NCBI GenBank assembly: GCA_030762935.1
Contig: CM060900.1
Location: 386,772,132-386,836,131, forward strand
DNA from: Hymenopus coronatus
Taxonomy: Eukaryota; Arthropoda; Insecta; Mantodea; Hymenopodidae
Direction: 5' to 3'
DNA length: 64,000 bases
The translations under genes and the position numbers were made by a program. The notes under the pieces were generated by a model that worked only from the letters and a program-made list of their open reading frames with translations, was not told the origin of the DNA and searched no databases. Each line of letters begins with the position of its first letter. Positions within the stretch are counted from its first letter, which is position 1. Below are positions 24,985 through 37,910 of the stretch, piece by piece.

Positions 24985-25318
24985 CCATGGCACAACAGCT
25001 CACTGGAAACCTTGGCCTACCGCCCGGCCGCTGCGTCCCCCATCTCGGTCCACTACAGACGTCATGGATGGGGTGCAGTATTGGAGGGTGAGACGTGGCC
25101 AGCGCCTCGAGTCCCCCCGGCCGGTTAATGCGGTCCTCATGACATGGAGCCGCTACTTCTCCATCAAATAGTGCCTCAATTGGCCCCCCAGAGACCTTAC
25201 GAGGCTGAGTGCACTCCGGGCCAGGTCTCCCAGCGGGGGAAAAATCCCCACGCCGGTACTGGGGATCGAACCCAGGTTTCCCGCTTGGTAAGCAGCTGCG
25301 CCACCACCGCGCTAAGGA
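24985..25318 (-). repeat. SINE family F (single copy)
   Basis: The minus-strand head has GCGGTGGTGGCGCAGCTGCT (A box) and CTGGGTTCGATCCCCAGTAC (a very good B box and T-arm). The body is rich in GC, with GGGAGACCTGGCCCGGAGTG, GGCACTATTTGATGGAGAAG and CCGGCCGGGGGGACTCGAGG. It ends with a short AT-rich tail near 24,960-24,985. It abuts family E1 copy 1, and its head is the best-preserved tRNA-like sequence in the window. Confidence 0.85.
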
Positions 25319-25329
25319 GACGACCTTTT

Positions 25330-25614
25330 AAAATACAATTTTAATATTTTTCAAATAGAGTAGAATTGCATTATTTTTTTACCAAAAATCTACATGATAT
25401 TCGAACGCTAACGTCGCTATATCAGAACCATATAACGATCAGGCGGAACTTTTCGCCATATTTTATCTGTATCTATTTTGTCCGGAGATCGTGAACGTTG
25501 CATAATTTTATTTTAAGCATCATGGTCGATTTGTAACTACCATTTAATTTACACAAAGATGATGGAGCTCCGCAGTTGTCGGACATTAAACACGGAAAAA
25601 TGTATTTTTATTTT
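25330..25614. other. Non-coding stretch
   Basis: Nothing is recognised. Confidence 0.35.
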
Positions 25615-26160
25615 GTCTACCACGTACATACATAGTAGGTAGAGAAGGTATTGCACTTCACCCAAAAATTCGATACAGATATTTCACCACAAATACATTC
25701 TTTGAGGGTATATGAATCCAAAAAGTGCAGTTTTAGAAAATCGGAAGTTTCGAAAACACTTCCCTGTAAAGGGTAGTTTGTGGTGAGGAGATTTTTCTAA
25801 AAATCTTCGTATCTCATCCTTGGAAGATACTTAACTTAAATACCAAATGTGGTACTTAACTGTCTTTCCTTTTTAAGTTATGCGGTTCACAGACACACAC
25901 GGACGCTGAACATTGCAAACGAACCGAATATCAATTGTTTCACCTAGCGAAAGCTTTTAAAAGATTCAACTATGGCTTTATTCGAGTGTATTCCCTTATT
26001 TATCTTATGTATAAGAAACTAATTGCATAGCAATGCCATTTCTGCTAGTGTGTATCTACTGCGTGTCTTGATTAGCATGAAGTAAATTGAAGAGTACGTT
26101 TTTATGAGAATAGTTTGTTACAGATTAGGTAGAGAAATTCATGTGAGTGGAATACATCAA
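25615..26160. repeat. Unnamed repeat family H, copy 1
   Basis: It begins with ACATAGTAGGTAGAGAAGG near 25,632 and ends with TTAGGTAGAGAAATTCATGT near 26,124, followed by GAGTGGAATACATC. Internally, 25,780-25,860 (GGTAGTTTGTGGTGAG ... AACTTAAATACCAA) resembles 35,925-36,010. The TAGGTAGAGAA word recurs near both ends of all three candidate copies. I do not recognise the element class. Confidence 0.5.
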
Positions 26161-26164
26161 ATTG

Positions 26165-29100
26165 CTTGTGTAATAATGAACCTAGCGGTCTATTTTAGAA
26201 ACAAGTCTTATTCAAAAAACGTGTTCTGCTCCATGGTAATCATGTTGGAGAACGATGGAGCTGTGATATAGAAACGTGTAAACTGAATCATTTAAATATG
26301 TCCATTTACATTGTAGGCCATTATGTAGTTACAGTCGAAGAACGGGTAATGAACAGTTATTATTTTTATGTTTCCGTCCCTTTCACGCTGCTTTATAGCC
26401 ACATAACGTTTTGCCTGCTCTATAATATCTGCCATTTCCTTAAATCAACGGCTCTAAAATATCTCGCCATCACAGTCCCATTTTGATGTCTGAAATAAAA
26501 CTTGGAGGGCGGTGTTCCATTATGGCGCATGCACATTTCGTTGAAAACACAGAAAAGCACTTGCTCACAAGGAAGAGTGGTTTTGAGGTTCCTTTATAAT
26601 GCTTTGGAAGTCATGCATGAGATTACTTTTATATCTTTCTTCATTAAAATACGAACTCCTTTATGTCTTATATCATAGTATCTCTGTTAAGACTGTTTCT
26701 CCTCCGCTTTCATAACGAAAGTTCTAACCATATACCAAGTTTTGCACATTGTATAAAGTTCCTTCGAGAGTGATTTCATCAGCTTTGTGAAATTTTAAGA
26801 CTTTTTGGTGCTTCCAATTAACAAAGAATTCAATTCAAGTTCCAACACACCATGTCGGTGTACATTCGGCCACCATTACTGTGATTTCTTGAACAGGGAA
26901 TGTCTAGTTCGAGAGTTCGCCACTATGAGCACATGGTGGTGAGGGATCAACGCACTATAGGATGAAAACACACTAAAGTGGCGAAATTAGACCAGGGATA
27001 TTTTCTTTTAAGGTATGGTGCTCATTCATGTACAAATAAAAATTACACGGAAGAAAGGCTTTACTTCCCTTCCGAAGGAAGCCAAGCTGAGGATTTCTAA
27101 GTCTGAAAAAAAAAAGAAAAACAAACAAAAGAACATCAACCTTCGCTGGGCTTGAATGCTCCCTCACTCTTGGTCGTAACCACTACTACCCGGAGGTGTT
27201 TTGGTTCCATATACTGATCAATAACAGATCAGGGCTGAAAGATTAAGCCACACTTCAAAAATGCAATTCAGATGTCGGAAATACTACTCTTCAGCTCTTG
27301 TTGTGAAGCCGCTCTTTTGTTGTGAAATGCTTGAATAGGCATTAAACCTATTGATTCAAGTAACCCAGTAAACCTCCATATCGACATCATTTGTTGTATT
27401 GCTCTTGTTATTCTTTTCATGCTACTAAGTAAATCAAACGCAAAATAAACGAAAAAGCCACATAATGATGGAGTGGTCTTAAGATATGTACAAAATTAGG
27501 AACTAATCTCTAAACACTTACGAACTTCCGGCAAATATATTAAATCCATAGGCATTTTTACTATAAAAACACACCAATATATGTGATTAATAAATTGTAC
27601 GTGATGTAATATATTATAAGTCAGCTAAACTATGCCTAATTGTATTCTAAATAAAATCCAAATATGTATTTACGTCAGCTATTATCAACATTGAAATAAT
27701 GTCAAACATGATCAATTAATGTAATGAATACTTGTAATGTTGCTAAGGTAACGGGGCAAGTAGAAAAAACCAATAAATAAAAAAAAAACTACTTAGTGTG
27801 CGTTATTAATAAACTCTGGGCATGAACAGTGTTCATAAGATCTTCACGTGTTTGTTAACTTCTTGTTGTTGAGCATTTAAGTTGGTTAGATCTACAATTT
27901 AATGCATTAATTTTGTGAACTGTTACTGCATGTGCTCGGTTCTGATCAGTTTACCCTTTTGAATCATTTATCTAAATGACTTGCTACAAACCTTAAGTGG
28001 TAGAATAATTAATTTATAAAATTTAATCTGAAAATGGATAAATAATTGTGACAAGTAGTTTGATAAATCCAAATCAAAAACTAGTATGTTAAAGCTCTAA
28101 TCACAAAATGTGTTACTAAGTTTAAATCCAGAAGTAAGTGTTGAAATTAATTAACTAGATAGAAGGTCAGAATTGTAAGTAACTGTAAGTAAGGACTCAG
28201 TTACCTTAGAATTATTACTTGAGAATAGTATTTTTAGAAAGATTAGAGGGACGCGCGAAGAGGAAGGCAGACCAATTCTGAGAATTTGCAACATAGAATA
28301 ATACTGAGTATTTAGCCAGTCAAAGAGTAAACGGTTATCTCAGCTACTAATAGGAAGTGTAAAATTTGGCAACGTAGTACGTAGATGCTTTGTAGGGGGA
28401 AATCATTGAGTTAGGCGGGACTTAGGTTAAAAATAACTGTAGTTCGAAAATGTAGCTACTATTGGACTTCAAATTACACTCTCACCACAGATTGTCTACG
28501 TTACGGAAGTGCTACTGTGTTGGTAACATAGCACAAGGCTCATCACGGTTATCGCTAAGTCATTCGCCATATAGCGGATTAGCGAGTCGCTGTAGCTTAA
28601 AGTCGTTAATTTACTACGTTAACAAATTTTTCCTACACTAGAACTCTTAATATTCTGGAAGATAGCAGATTTAATGCGACCCAGTTATAATACATCGTGC
28701 TTAGATTACGGTTGTTCACCTTAAAACATTCGACAATTCCGTCCATACAGATCAGCTATTAACTACTGGTATTGTAAATTCTCGCCACACCCTCACAATC
28801 CGTACAAGAAAGATCTCAACAGCTAGCCACTCGAAGCAACCTTCAACTATAGGAAACGATACGAGTTTTTGAGAAAAGACAAGGGTGCTAGAGCAGCAGT
28901 AAGTAGTGAATTTTACCTCAGAACCATATCCTTACTTGAACACTTATTGAGGTTTGTTAACAAAGGGGGTTAGCACTGTTCATTAACTGCAAAGTATATC
29001 CACATTGCTTTTGAACAGGGTTTATCAATGTTGGTATGGTGTCACCAATAGGATAAAGCAAAAAGTGTTCGAAGAAAAACAGAACAGGCAGCTTCGAGGT

Positions 29101-29344
29101 TCCGAGTAGCGATCTGAAATAGTCAAGGCGTGAAGAAAACCTTTGAAGCCAAAATGATTGTCTTCAACTTGAATTTAGAGCAGGCCTCTGAAGAAGTCTG
29201 TAAGGCTTCACTGCAACAAAAATGTGTATAACTCTTTATAGATCAAAGTAAAGCGATGCATACACGATCAAATCAGTTTTAAGAAAGTTAGCTTTGAATA
29301 TCATTAATATTGACCTAGTAAAACTTTAATTCTTGTATATTGTG
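26165..29344. other. AT-rich non-coding stretch with a repeat fragment
   Basis: At about 27,060-27,085 the reverse complement carries GGCTTCCTTCGGAAGGGAAG, also present at 55,423-55,442 with one change. This marks a dispersed repeat fragment. No gene is recognised elsewhere in the block. Confidence 0.4.
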
Positions 29345-29364
29345 TAATAATAATAATAATAATA
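29345..29364. repeat. (TAA)n microsatellite
   Basis: A run of about seven TAA units. Confidence 0.9.
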
Positions 29365-29485
29365 ACAATATATAATTGCAGTAGAATGAGGAATCTTAAA
29401 AGATTTAAGCTTGCTTAGAATTAAATAGAGCAGATAATATAAAGTTTCTTTACTTTTGAGACGCTATAAAATACACCAAATACCG

Positions 29486-29773
29486 TTACATTGATATGTT
29501 TTCTCGCATCAAGTTAGGTATGCCGAGTGTTAAATCCAATGGCGGTTCAATGACTGAGACTGAATAATTGGAGAAAGCACTACCCGACATTAGTGATGGG
29601 AGATACCGCGGTTGCGTTGCCATTTCCATGCCGCCGGCTGTTGAAGATGAAAGGATACACACCAAGTTCTCCCAGTGGAAGAAACAATTCCCTTGCTGAT
29701 ACAGAGAAATGGGAAGCTGGGGTCCCTGCGCCAGAGGTATGAGCGCCACAACTGCGCTAACGAAACGGACCAT
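29486..29773 (-). other. Unassigned 95-codon open frame, possibly a SINE-like relic
   Basis: The minus-strand frame starts MVRFVSAVVALIPLAQGPQL. The DNA at its start (TTAGCGCAGTTGTGGCGCTC) recalls a tRNA-like A-box region, but no clear B box follows. I cannot assign it, and a degraded SINE is as likely as a coding relic. Confidence 0.2.
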
Positions 29774-29774
29774 C

Positions 29775-30750
29775 TAAGTGCTATATGAGCATTTTTTCTT
29801 GGACGCTACGTTTCCGGGAGTGGGTGAGTGGGTTATCTAATTTATCGCACGTAACTCGATGATTACAGACGAATGAAACCTTAGCATCATTCACTAGATG
29901 TCAGGTTGTATACCGTATTTCACGTCTCCGTTTCGTCGCTCTGCTCTGCTTCGGAAATGGCACGAAACCTGCCAAATGAAGACGAAGGTTGCGCACATAG
30001 TACATGCAATTTATATACATGAGACACTAGTGGCATATAATCAATTCCTATGCAGCTGTGTTGCAAAATCTTTAACTTTTCATGCTTCGGAGCTTGCTAA
30101 AATGAATAGCACATTAGCATATAGTCTTAAATGTGCTTAAGGAACTCCAGAAGATGTAAACCGCCGTACAAAATAGCAGTTAGGCCCCTCACTGCGCTTC
30201 AAACGGTATAGGAATTCTGTAAGCATGTGCTTACTTTCCCCACTTCACTTCTGTTCACACTTGATGTGTGGTTGTCACCGCCGCTGCAAGTAGCTCAACA
30301 CCTGGGGGATCTTCACAAGATTGTTGGACAAAAGTCTGTCAGGAAGTCCTTGTTGCGACCTCGATGGCAAAGATTCCTTCCTATCCGGTAGATGACACAG
30401 ATAGTGCACTAGCAATTTTTGCCAGATACTCGAATAAAAAGTATTCACAGTATTTGTATACAATGATCATTATATATTTGTATACACTGTTTGTGTAAAT
30501 TTTGTAGAATTTATAAAAAAAAAATGTAAGAACAAGTTAATGGGCTTACATAAATGTTTTCACGCCAAGCAGAAAGTCGTAGGTTGACAGTAGCCGAAAG
30601 TTTGTAAAGAATCTATTTACGTAGTCAAGAGCACCCAGTAATGCAAATGAAGATGCAGTGAATTTTGTTGGTAATGTTTTTACCCATTCCCCAGCGTCAG
30701 TGGTTACTAAACTTCCTTGTGGACTACAGAGGCAACATAGAATAAAATTT
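29775..30750. other. Non-coding stretch
   Basis: Short open frames at 29,898-30,140 and 30,268-30,498 are unrecognised. No repeat is identified. Confidence 0.35.
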
Positions 30751-30754
30751 GGTG

Positions 30755-31000
30755 TTTCAGACCTCTTGCCGCTCGCCGCTTCGATTCCAGGAGACCGCAT
30801 CTGGATTTGTGGTGGGCGAAGTAGTGTCTTGTTCCAACAATTTCTCCATAATCATCTTTCCTGCTATTCATTTCACGTTATATCCTATCATCCACTTCTT
30901 CACTTTCATACCAGGCATCGGGCTTCTATCTAATTCAGAATCTCAGATCTTCAAGAGGCGCCTAACCATAAACTTCGGCTTTTTAAATCCTGAGGGCTTT
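30755..31000 (+). repeat. SINE family E2, degraded copy
   Basis: The copy contains GCTTCGATTCCAGGAGACCG (B-box region), CATCTGGATTTGTGGTGGGC, CAACAATTTCTCCATAATCA and a late CGGGCTTCTATC, in the order of family E2. The A-box part and some of the tail are lost or diverged. Confidence 0.75.
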
Positions 31001-31009
31001 ACGCCCTGG

Positions 31010-31500
31010 ATGATAATGCATATGAGAAGGATAAATTGAGAAATAAACAAAAAGAATGAAATAGGTTGAGCAACTTTATCAATATTCACATTTAACTACA
31101 TACTTTCATTTAATTTTGCCCTATACTTTTTCCAAAATACGATTGAGCGCAATATTTAAATCGTGTACATTTTGCACAATACTTACGATTATGTCGTATA
31201 TTTGTTGAAACGATTAAATGTCCCGTCATACAAATGGGCATGAGGGTGAATTAAATGTATTAATTGGGATGTTTTGTGCTTTATTAATCCGTAAATATAA
31301 GAGTGATCCACGCTGTTATTATAATGTTAACTGAAGAATGCTAAAATATCCGAAATATGATAAAGAGGAAACTAAGCAGGAGGTGACTTTTGTAAAAAAT
31401 AGTAAATTTTGTATATTGTTGCAGGTTAAGCGGTACTTCTTGAAAATGTAATGCAATAATTGGAATTAAACTCAACTGTTTAAGTCATAAGACGATAACA
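31010..31500. other. AT-rich non-coding stretch
   Basis: Nothing is recognised. Confidence 0.35.
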
Positions 31501-31504
31501 TAAA

Positions 31505-31672
31505 ATTATTATTATTACTACTCTTCTTCTTTTTCTTCCTCTTCTTCTTCTTCTTCTTCTTCTTATTATTATTATTACTACTACTAGTGTTATTATTATT
31601 ACTATTGTTATTATTATTAAAAGTAATACTAATATTACTTCTAATAATAGCAATAATAATTTATAATAATAA
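31505..31672. repeat. Compound ATT/ACT/CTT trinucleotide tract
   Basis: Blocks of ATT, ACT, CTT/CCT and again ATT/ACT units extend for about 170 bases. The long run of isoleucine, valine and arginine in the minus-strand frame here is an artefact of the repeat. Confidence 0.9.
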
Positions 31673-31737
31673 AATTCAGCTTTTATTTTACTTTTAAAGA
31701 AACTTAGAAGCTGTAAATAGGATTTCACTTCCAAAGT

Positions 31738-31930
31738 TGGACTAGCTCCTTAGTCGAGTGGTCAGGCAGCTAACTTTTCACCCGGAAATAGCGGGGTCGT
31801 TTCCCGCTGGGGCGTGAAATTTGTCTTTAACAGGAATAATTCCGTATTCCCCACAGAGTCTGGAAGTGTGAATGCGAGAGTAAATGTGCGTGCGCTTAAT
31901 ATAAAACGCATATCCTAATGTTAATAACCC
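31738..31930 (+). repeat. SINE family D (single copy)
   Basis: The head has CTCCTTAGTCGAGTGGTCAG (A box) and a GGGGTCGTTTCCCGC B-box-like element, followed by a short body and TGTTAATAACC. Total length is about 190 bp. Only one copy is recognised in the window. Confidence 0.6.
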
Positions 31931-32094
31931 ACTGTTAATATTGAGTTGTTTCACAAGTTAAAAGCCTCCGATATGACCATAGCAATTAAAGGGGGCTTTA
32001 AAAGTGAGAAAAAAGAAAGAAAGAAAAATATTTCACTTCCAAGTTTTGTATTAATAGTACCACAAGTTTGTTCAGTAGCGATGGAGAGAAGTGA

Positions 32095-32245
32095 CGTCAC
32101 GGTAACGTATGCGACTCACATTGGGAAGGTCCTGGGTATGACTCTCGGCAATCATGGTTTTTTTAGATTTCTCCGAAGTCGGTATTTACCATGATTTACT
32201 TTTCATAATTTCTCTTTTACTTCGTTTCCATCACAACCTTCAGAT
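32095..32245 (+). repeat. Degraded tRNA-like SINE fragment
   Basis: The segment holds GCGACTCACATTGGGAAGGT and CCTGGGTATGACTCTCGGC, resembling the anticodon-arm to B-box part of the SINE heads here. A pyrimidine-rich body follows with CTTTTACTTCGTTTCC. Assignment to a family is uncertain. Confidence 0.5.
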
Positions 32246-32249
32246 GTGG

Positions 32250-32795
32250 CGTGTGGCAGGGAGCTAACGAAGATATGAAATAATATTTGACGCATATATG
32301 AAACTACTTACTGCAGAAAGACAAGTTTCCTACATTTCCTCATTTTAGAGTTGAGACACAACACTGAATAAAGCTAGTTTTATCAGTTTACTTCTTTTCT
32401 TAATAAAGCTATATTCTTTTACTACATACCTATATTAAAACTGTGTTACTAATGTCAGGAGTGTGGAATAAAATACTTTGTCGTTATTGAACGAGTTCTC
32501 TTTGTGAAGTAAAGTGGGTTTCGAAATTATGCTTTGGTTTAAATTATTGTTTTAAACATAATGTTACACATATGTTTATTTTGTGTTAATAAAGAGTTTT
32601 AAATGATTTTGTTTGGTTATGTTTTTGTTCGCTTTTGTTTTTAATTCTGAATCACTCAGCTGTCCTCATCACGAAGGTCATGGTGCTATTGAATTCTAAA
32701 GCTACACCTTGTCTTGAGCGGTAGAGTCAATTGTTTTCCTCATTTCGTTCACTTTTATTGTTGTTTATATGCAGTACAGAAATATAGGTTTCTTT
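32250..32795. other. AT-rich non-coding stretch
   Basis: Nothing is recognised. Confidence 0.35.
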
Positions 32796-32799
32796 ACAA

Positions 32800-33135
32800 A
32801 GCAGGGTGACTTCGTCTGGGACTGGCTTTCATGAGGTCGTGGACTCGATTCCCGCGGCCGACCTCTCTGACCCATGGGTACTTTTTGGGGGTTTACCCGG
32901 GTCACCAGGTAAATCCTGGGGCGGTTTCTTCATACCCCTAATTTTCTTTCGTTTCATTTGATCTCCATTTCATTAAACTCTTTCAGGATTGAGGCTACAG
33001 TGGTGGCGCCTCTCCTTGGTGGTGAATGCGTTGGAAACTCAGCTCCTGGCGGCGGGGTGGCGCTGGGGTCGTCAGCAGTACTTGAAGAGTTCAGTCTGGC
33101 CCTGATCTTGGTCCCTGTGTTGAGATGAGGAACTA
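32800..33135 (+). repeat. SINE family B, copy 2 (head shortened)
   Basis: After a shortened head (TCGTCTGGGACTGGC, GAGGTCGTGGACTCGATTCC) come the shared centre (GGGGGTTTACCCGGGTCACC, AGGTAAATCCTGGGG) and the B body: GCTACAGTGGTGGCGCCTC, CTGGCGGCGGGGTGGCG and CTGGGGTCGTCAGCAG. Compared with copy 1, the A box has been lost and the B box is better kept. Confidence 0.85.
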
Positions 33136-33139
33136 TGGA

Positions 33140-35040
33140 TTATGTTAGGCACCCACCACGGTCGTTTTCGACCGCCCGTCAGATACTCTCATATCATCGT
33201 ATCCATCTAGAGTTTGTCGCACAGTAATTCTCTGGTGGCTGCAGTGTGGAACCGCCTGCAGAGAATATCTATCAACCAACAGGCTTCTGTGAAGGGATCT
33301 CCAAAGATTGTACTGTACAGTGTTTCTCAGCTTAAAAGTGTCCACCATCAAGCCAACAGTATTCATGTTAATATATACTATGCAGAATTACAGTTCATAT
33401 GGTCAATTTGTCGTATTTTGAAATTGTTCAAAGTGAAGCAGCATTTTCATACTTTGGAAAATGGTAAAGTCGTTCTACTGTACGAACTTATAGGCCTTGT
33501 GATACCCATACGACCCATCGTGCAGGCAAGTTTCCTTTCTGCAGACTTATAAAACTGTAATCTTAAAGAATATATAATTGTTGGTTTGTGTGTTAGTGTC
33601 CTGTAGAGAGCGGGGATTACACTTGTATTTCTGTGCAAAATGTGCTATTAAAATAGATGAGGACAGTGCAGCGAAATTAACAAAAAAAAAACTTGAGACC
33701 ACAAAGAAGTAAAACTGTGACTCTTTAAAAGTTTGGGAGCCAGCAAGAGCATTTCCTTCGGTTTAATAGGAAAAATGAACAAAAGAAAGGTTAAAATGCG
33801 ACATCTTATCCGATTCTTGCCGAAAGGAAAGGAAACTAGCTTGAGAATATGATCTCCCCAATCTCCAACTCCGATTTTTGTTGTGAATATTTTACATTTC
33901 TTATCACTTTTCCAGTCCGCGTGCACAGTGGCTAAGTTAAAAGGTATGCATGAGATGAGTATAAGCAGTAGAAGGGAAAACCCAGGGCATTATTGATTTG
34001 CCTAAGGAATTCAAGCATTCTGGAGCACAGAGCTTTTTCTTTTTCCTTCTTCTACCTTCATTCTTTGAAGCCGCGATGAAAATAGAAGAGCGGCGTAGGA
34101 TAAAGGACTGAAACGTAGTTGAGGAATGTGGCACATAATACTATATTCTAAATACCCATGTATTAGGGCGATCAAAAAACGGGACGTCTCTATAAAGTTG
34201 CGGTTGATGTGACATTATGCCGTTTTGAGGAACAGAAAAGTTTAGATAACGGTTTATTCTGAACTGCAAACTCCTTTCTTCTGTCGTTCTTTCGTTCCCC
34301 TTTATGATTCTAGTGCTTAGAATTTGGAGAGCGTCACCGTTTGTTCTTAAAGGCTATGAGGCAGTCGTCCCGTAGCGTTTGTTATGGGCCGCTTGCTGAA
34401 GCAAATTGAAGAAAACACAAGACAAGTGCTAATTATTTCCTTGCTTTGCTTAAAATTAAAACCCGTTCTCTAACATTAGATGCTGAAACGTGGAGCTGTT
34501 ACAGAATACTAAACGGACTCGAATGGATTTTTGAACAAATGTTGTTTTCTCTCATCTCCTCTCTCTTTCATTTCTTTGTGTTATTGGATGCTATCGCAAG
34601 ATAAATGAACTTACTGGCTTATAAGCAATGCGTATATTGTAAACTAAGTATTTTATTTTGAGTTTTAAACAGACAATGGTATTCATTATTTACAAACGGC
34701 TAGTATGTTTTGCTGCCTAAAGTTTAAAACTCATTGTCATATTCATTAAATAAATTCACGTAGCTCCTAAGTGAAGCGCAGGGCACCGTTACAATGTTTC
34801 TGTGATCGGATTTGAGTTTCTAGTTTATGAGTTTGCCGCTATGCTCCATGGTGTCGACGAATTGGCTCAGTAGGAAGAAATCACGACTTGCGGACGCTAT
34901 AATAGCGGAGTTTTGCTCAGGAACCTTTTTCTGTCAAGCTATGATGTTCTTTTACGTGTCTATAAACATTATACGGGGTCATCGGCTCTACTTTACTTCC
35001 ATACGATGCCATGCTAAGAATGTTTGCGTTAAAAAAATCT
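33140..35040. other. Non-coding stretch
   Basis: Short frames at 33,145-33,366 (-), 33,214-33,552 (+, 112 codons) and 33,648-33,926 (-) are not recognisable. No repeat is identified. The 112-codon frame is the longest here, but it overlaps an equally open antisense frame. Confidence 0.35.
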
Positions 35041-35041
35041 A

Positions 35042-35108
35042 GCATCCTCCGCAGATTTCAACCTGCAATTTTGGGCTTTAGAGGCTAGCATGGTAACCAC
35101 TACAGCAT
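35042..35108 (-). repeat. tRNA-like sequence, probable SINE head
   Basis: On the minus strand: CATGCTGTAGTGGTTACCAT (A box) and TTGCAGGTTGAAATCTGCGG (B box, T-arm capable of pairing). The anticodon region is irregular and the acceptor arms do not pair, so it is not a functional tRNA. Confidence 0.55.
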
Positions 35109-35319
35109 GATGGGCGTTAACAGTTATGTAAGTGAATGTGTTTGTTACTTTGGAACAATTTGCTCAGCCTCTGAAAAAAGTAAAATCGTGTAAGGTTAAC
35201 CCTTATATAAAGCTTGTACGGTCACTAAATTCACGTTTTCAGTTTCCTGAATATTCCCCTGCCCAGCGTACTCCAAAATGTAGAAAATTTGTATGCGTCG
35301 GAAGAAAGACAGTGGTGTA

Positions 35320-36190
35320 TTCCATTCACATGACTTTCTCTACCTATTTCACAAACAAACTATTCTTACAAGAGATTATTCTTTTATCCAAAGCATGCTA
35401 ATTGAGATAATCATTAGTAGAAATCGCTTTATTACTTGATTTCTAGTAAGCGGAATAAAAATAAGGCAATAGATTAGGCTAATGTGATAATCAATTCTTT
35501 TAAAAGCTGGTTGCTATGTGAACAAATGAACTTATGTTCTCTTTGCATTACTAGGAGCAAAAAAAAAAAAAAAAAAAGCTGAGAAGAAACAAAAGATGAA
35601 TTCCCGTTTGAGAAAAGTTCAAGTAGTTTAAAATCAAAACTAATAACAACGAATATCTCGAAAATTGTTAACTCTCAAAAATATATGACAAATTGTGTGT
35701 TTTAAGGAGATCTACATTTTTGTACAGTAAGCTTCTGTCTATCTCTTACGGTTCACCAGTTATCAACATTCCTTTAAAATGATGAGATCTTAAAGGACAT
35801 TGCCAGAAAATTCAAGATATACACTTTGTCATGTAAACATCTTTAAAAGACGGTATTTTAATCAAAATCCTTAGAGCCATTCTTGAGAAAACCAAAATTT
35901 TAAATGTTTTTATATGTAAATGGTAGTTTGGAGTGAAAGTAATTTTTTGAGAAACTTCATGTCCTAGGATCTCGATCCATCCTGGGAAAATACTAAATTT
36001 AAATACCAAGTTTGGTGTTCAACGGTGATTTCGTCTTTTGTCTATGCTCTCCAAAGACACGTACACACGTGAACCTTTCTAGTGCTTGTTTTAATTCAGG
36101 GGACCTCAAAACATAAATTTACTATTAAATATCAACCTCAATTTTCTGGGTGCAATATATTACTTTCTCTACCTACTATGTGCATAGAAC
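35320..36190. repeat. Unnamed repeat family H, copy 2
   Basis: The word TTTCTCTACCTA occurs near both ends (35,336 and 36,164), in the opposite sense to copy 1. The flanking words match copy 1: TATTCCATTCACATGACTTT at the left is the reverse complement of the copy-1 right end. The ACTATGTGCATAG right end is the reverse complement of the copy-1 left end. An internal piece at 35,925-36,010 matches copy 1 in the same orientation, so the internal arrangement is rearranged. A run of A lies at 35,560-35,578. Confidence 0.5.
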
Positions 36191-36199
36191 GTGTAAAAA

Positions 36200-37905
36200 A
36201 AGTAAAAATGAAGAATTTCAATTAACGTAATTATAATGGTGAAAAGCAATTCAAAATACATTTGGAAGAATGAAATAATATATATTATTTTAGTATTTGA
36301 ACATCTATTTCGACAGAATGGAGGTTATATTTTGTGAAACGTTCTTGACTCCGTAACTACAATAAAAAAAGAAATGTAACATATGATCTGTTTTACTTAC
36401 TTTTACTTCTTTGTCTCGTTTTTTGATAAAATGGCATTTTTATTTTCCATAATATACTATATTTAATTAAAGGGTCGTAACCTAGAGTTAATTCCGATAT
36501 TATGGATATCTTCTCTAACATTACACTCCGGATCGTAGTATTTTATTGAAGGTTAACAAAATATTGTTTAGCTGGATTCTTAAATGTTTCTAGTTTAAGT
36601 TTATATAAACTAGTTTATTTTGTTTTAATTCTTTTTCCAAAAATGTTAATTAAAATCAAGTGCTTCATTTGTTTTCTTTGAATGCTCAGGCAAAAGTAGA
36701 ACCTTTATTTTGCGTAGCTGATACCAAAGAAACCGTAAATTTTATTTTACTTTAAGAGCATACACGTATATTAAACACGTAAACACGTATAGTTATCAAC
36801 GTGATTATTATTCTTCCTCCTTTCGTTCAAAGTGGATACAAAAGGGTTTCGGTTACTGTATTAAGAATTTTGCAGCGCATGAAAATACAACCTATCTCAG
36901 ATTCATACCTACTAACAAAAATTAATATACTTTTCTTTATATACCAACGCGTTCGAGTCCACCTTCGGAAAACTACCACCACCGTTATCCCGAAACAATG
37001 ATTTTTTTTTTGTTTTTGTTTGTTTTTACCCACACCAAGAGAGGGCAGTTGATTGCTAATCATCTCCATTTCCCAAAGCTTAAGATTTCCAAATGTATAA
37101 CAAAAGTCTTTTAGTGCAATTTTTGACATCACCGTCTGATTGAAATGTCGACATATAATCTGCACGCAATTCATTTCCTTAGATCATAATAATGTTGTGT
37201 TTTTCTTCTTTAAGGGCAGTTTTCCACCGAAGGGATGAATTTGACATGTGGTAATAACATAACTTTCTGTTCCAAAACCAATGGTATCAGCGCAGGTTCG
37301 TCTTTTGTTAGTGATGTGTTCGATTGATATAATATCACCCTATGGCTGTTTAGCATTCGACTTCACGTCTGTCTACGATAGGCCTCAAACATAAATAGTA
37401 ATAAATAATCATGAACTAGTGAACGAAGCTCTGTTCGGTATGGCTCCACTTTGAATAGGAGTGTTAGAAATAATGTCTACTAATGATTAGTGCCGTGATT
37501 TATTAAATAAGTGAAAGCGTAATAGCGCAGTTTAATATGATTAGACCCTCCAACTTGTTGAGAGAGAAGCTGCTGAGAAATGAGCTGTAGCGCAAAAACG
37601 CGCAATGGTCATAATCTATATTGGAGGTAGATGGGGTTATCGAAATCCTCTCGAGAGTGTATCACTGCTTCAGCTGAATATGTCCACCGCAGTTGTGGAC
37701 GAAACCTCATGAGCGTCTACCTCCAGAAGGCTACGGCACCATAGCCCAGAAATGACGTCCATTTATATTTTCTCCGGCCTTGAAAACCCACGTTCGCTTT
37801 TGAATTGTTCTGTTTCTCCATGCGCCACCTTTTTGCACTCTATTATACATCTGTAAATTCTGCAGCAATAATGCAGCTTGCATACGTATCTTATGTGTGA
37901 ACATA
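36200..37905. other. AT-rich non-coding stretch
   Basis: No gene or clear repeat is recognised. The 115-codon minus-strand frame at 36,827-37,174 is not recognisable. Confidence 0.35.
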
Positions 37906-37910
37906 TATTC

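Noticed and set aside
25237..25318. Possible true tRNA gene on the minus strand
   Set aside because: The A and B boxes are good, but a long conserved non-tRNA body follows and the acceptor and anticodon arms do not close. It is a SINE head. The same applies to the heads at 15,300, 52,158, 56,962 and 62,213.
31480..31734. 84-codon frame rich in isoleucine, valine and arginine
   Set aside because: Produced by ATT/CTT simple sequence.
33214..33552. 112-codon plus-strand frame as an exon
   Set aside because: No recognisable protein, overlapped by antisense frames, and no clear acceptor or donor at its edges.
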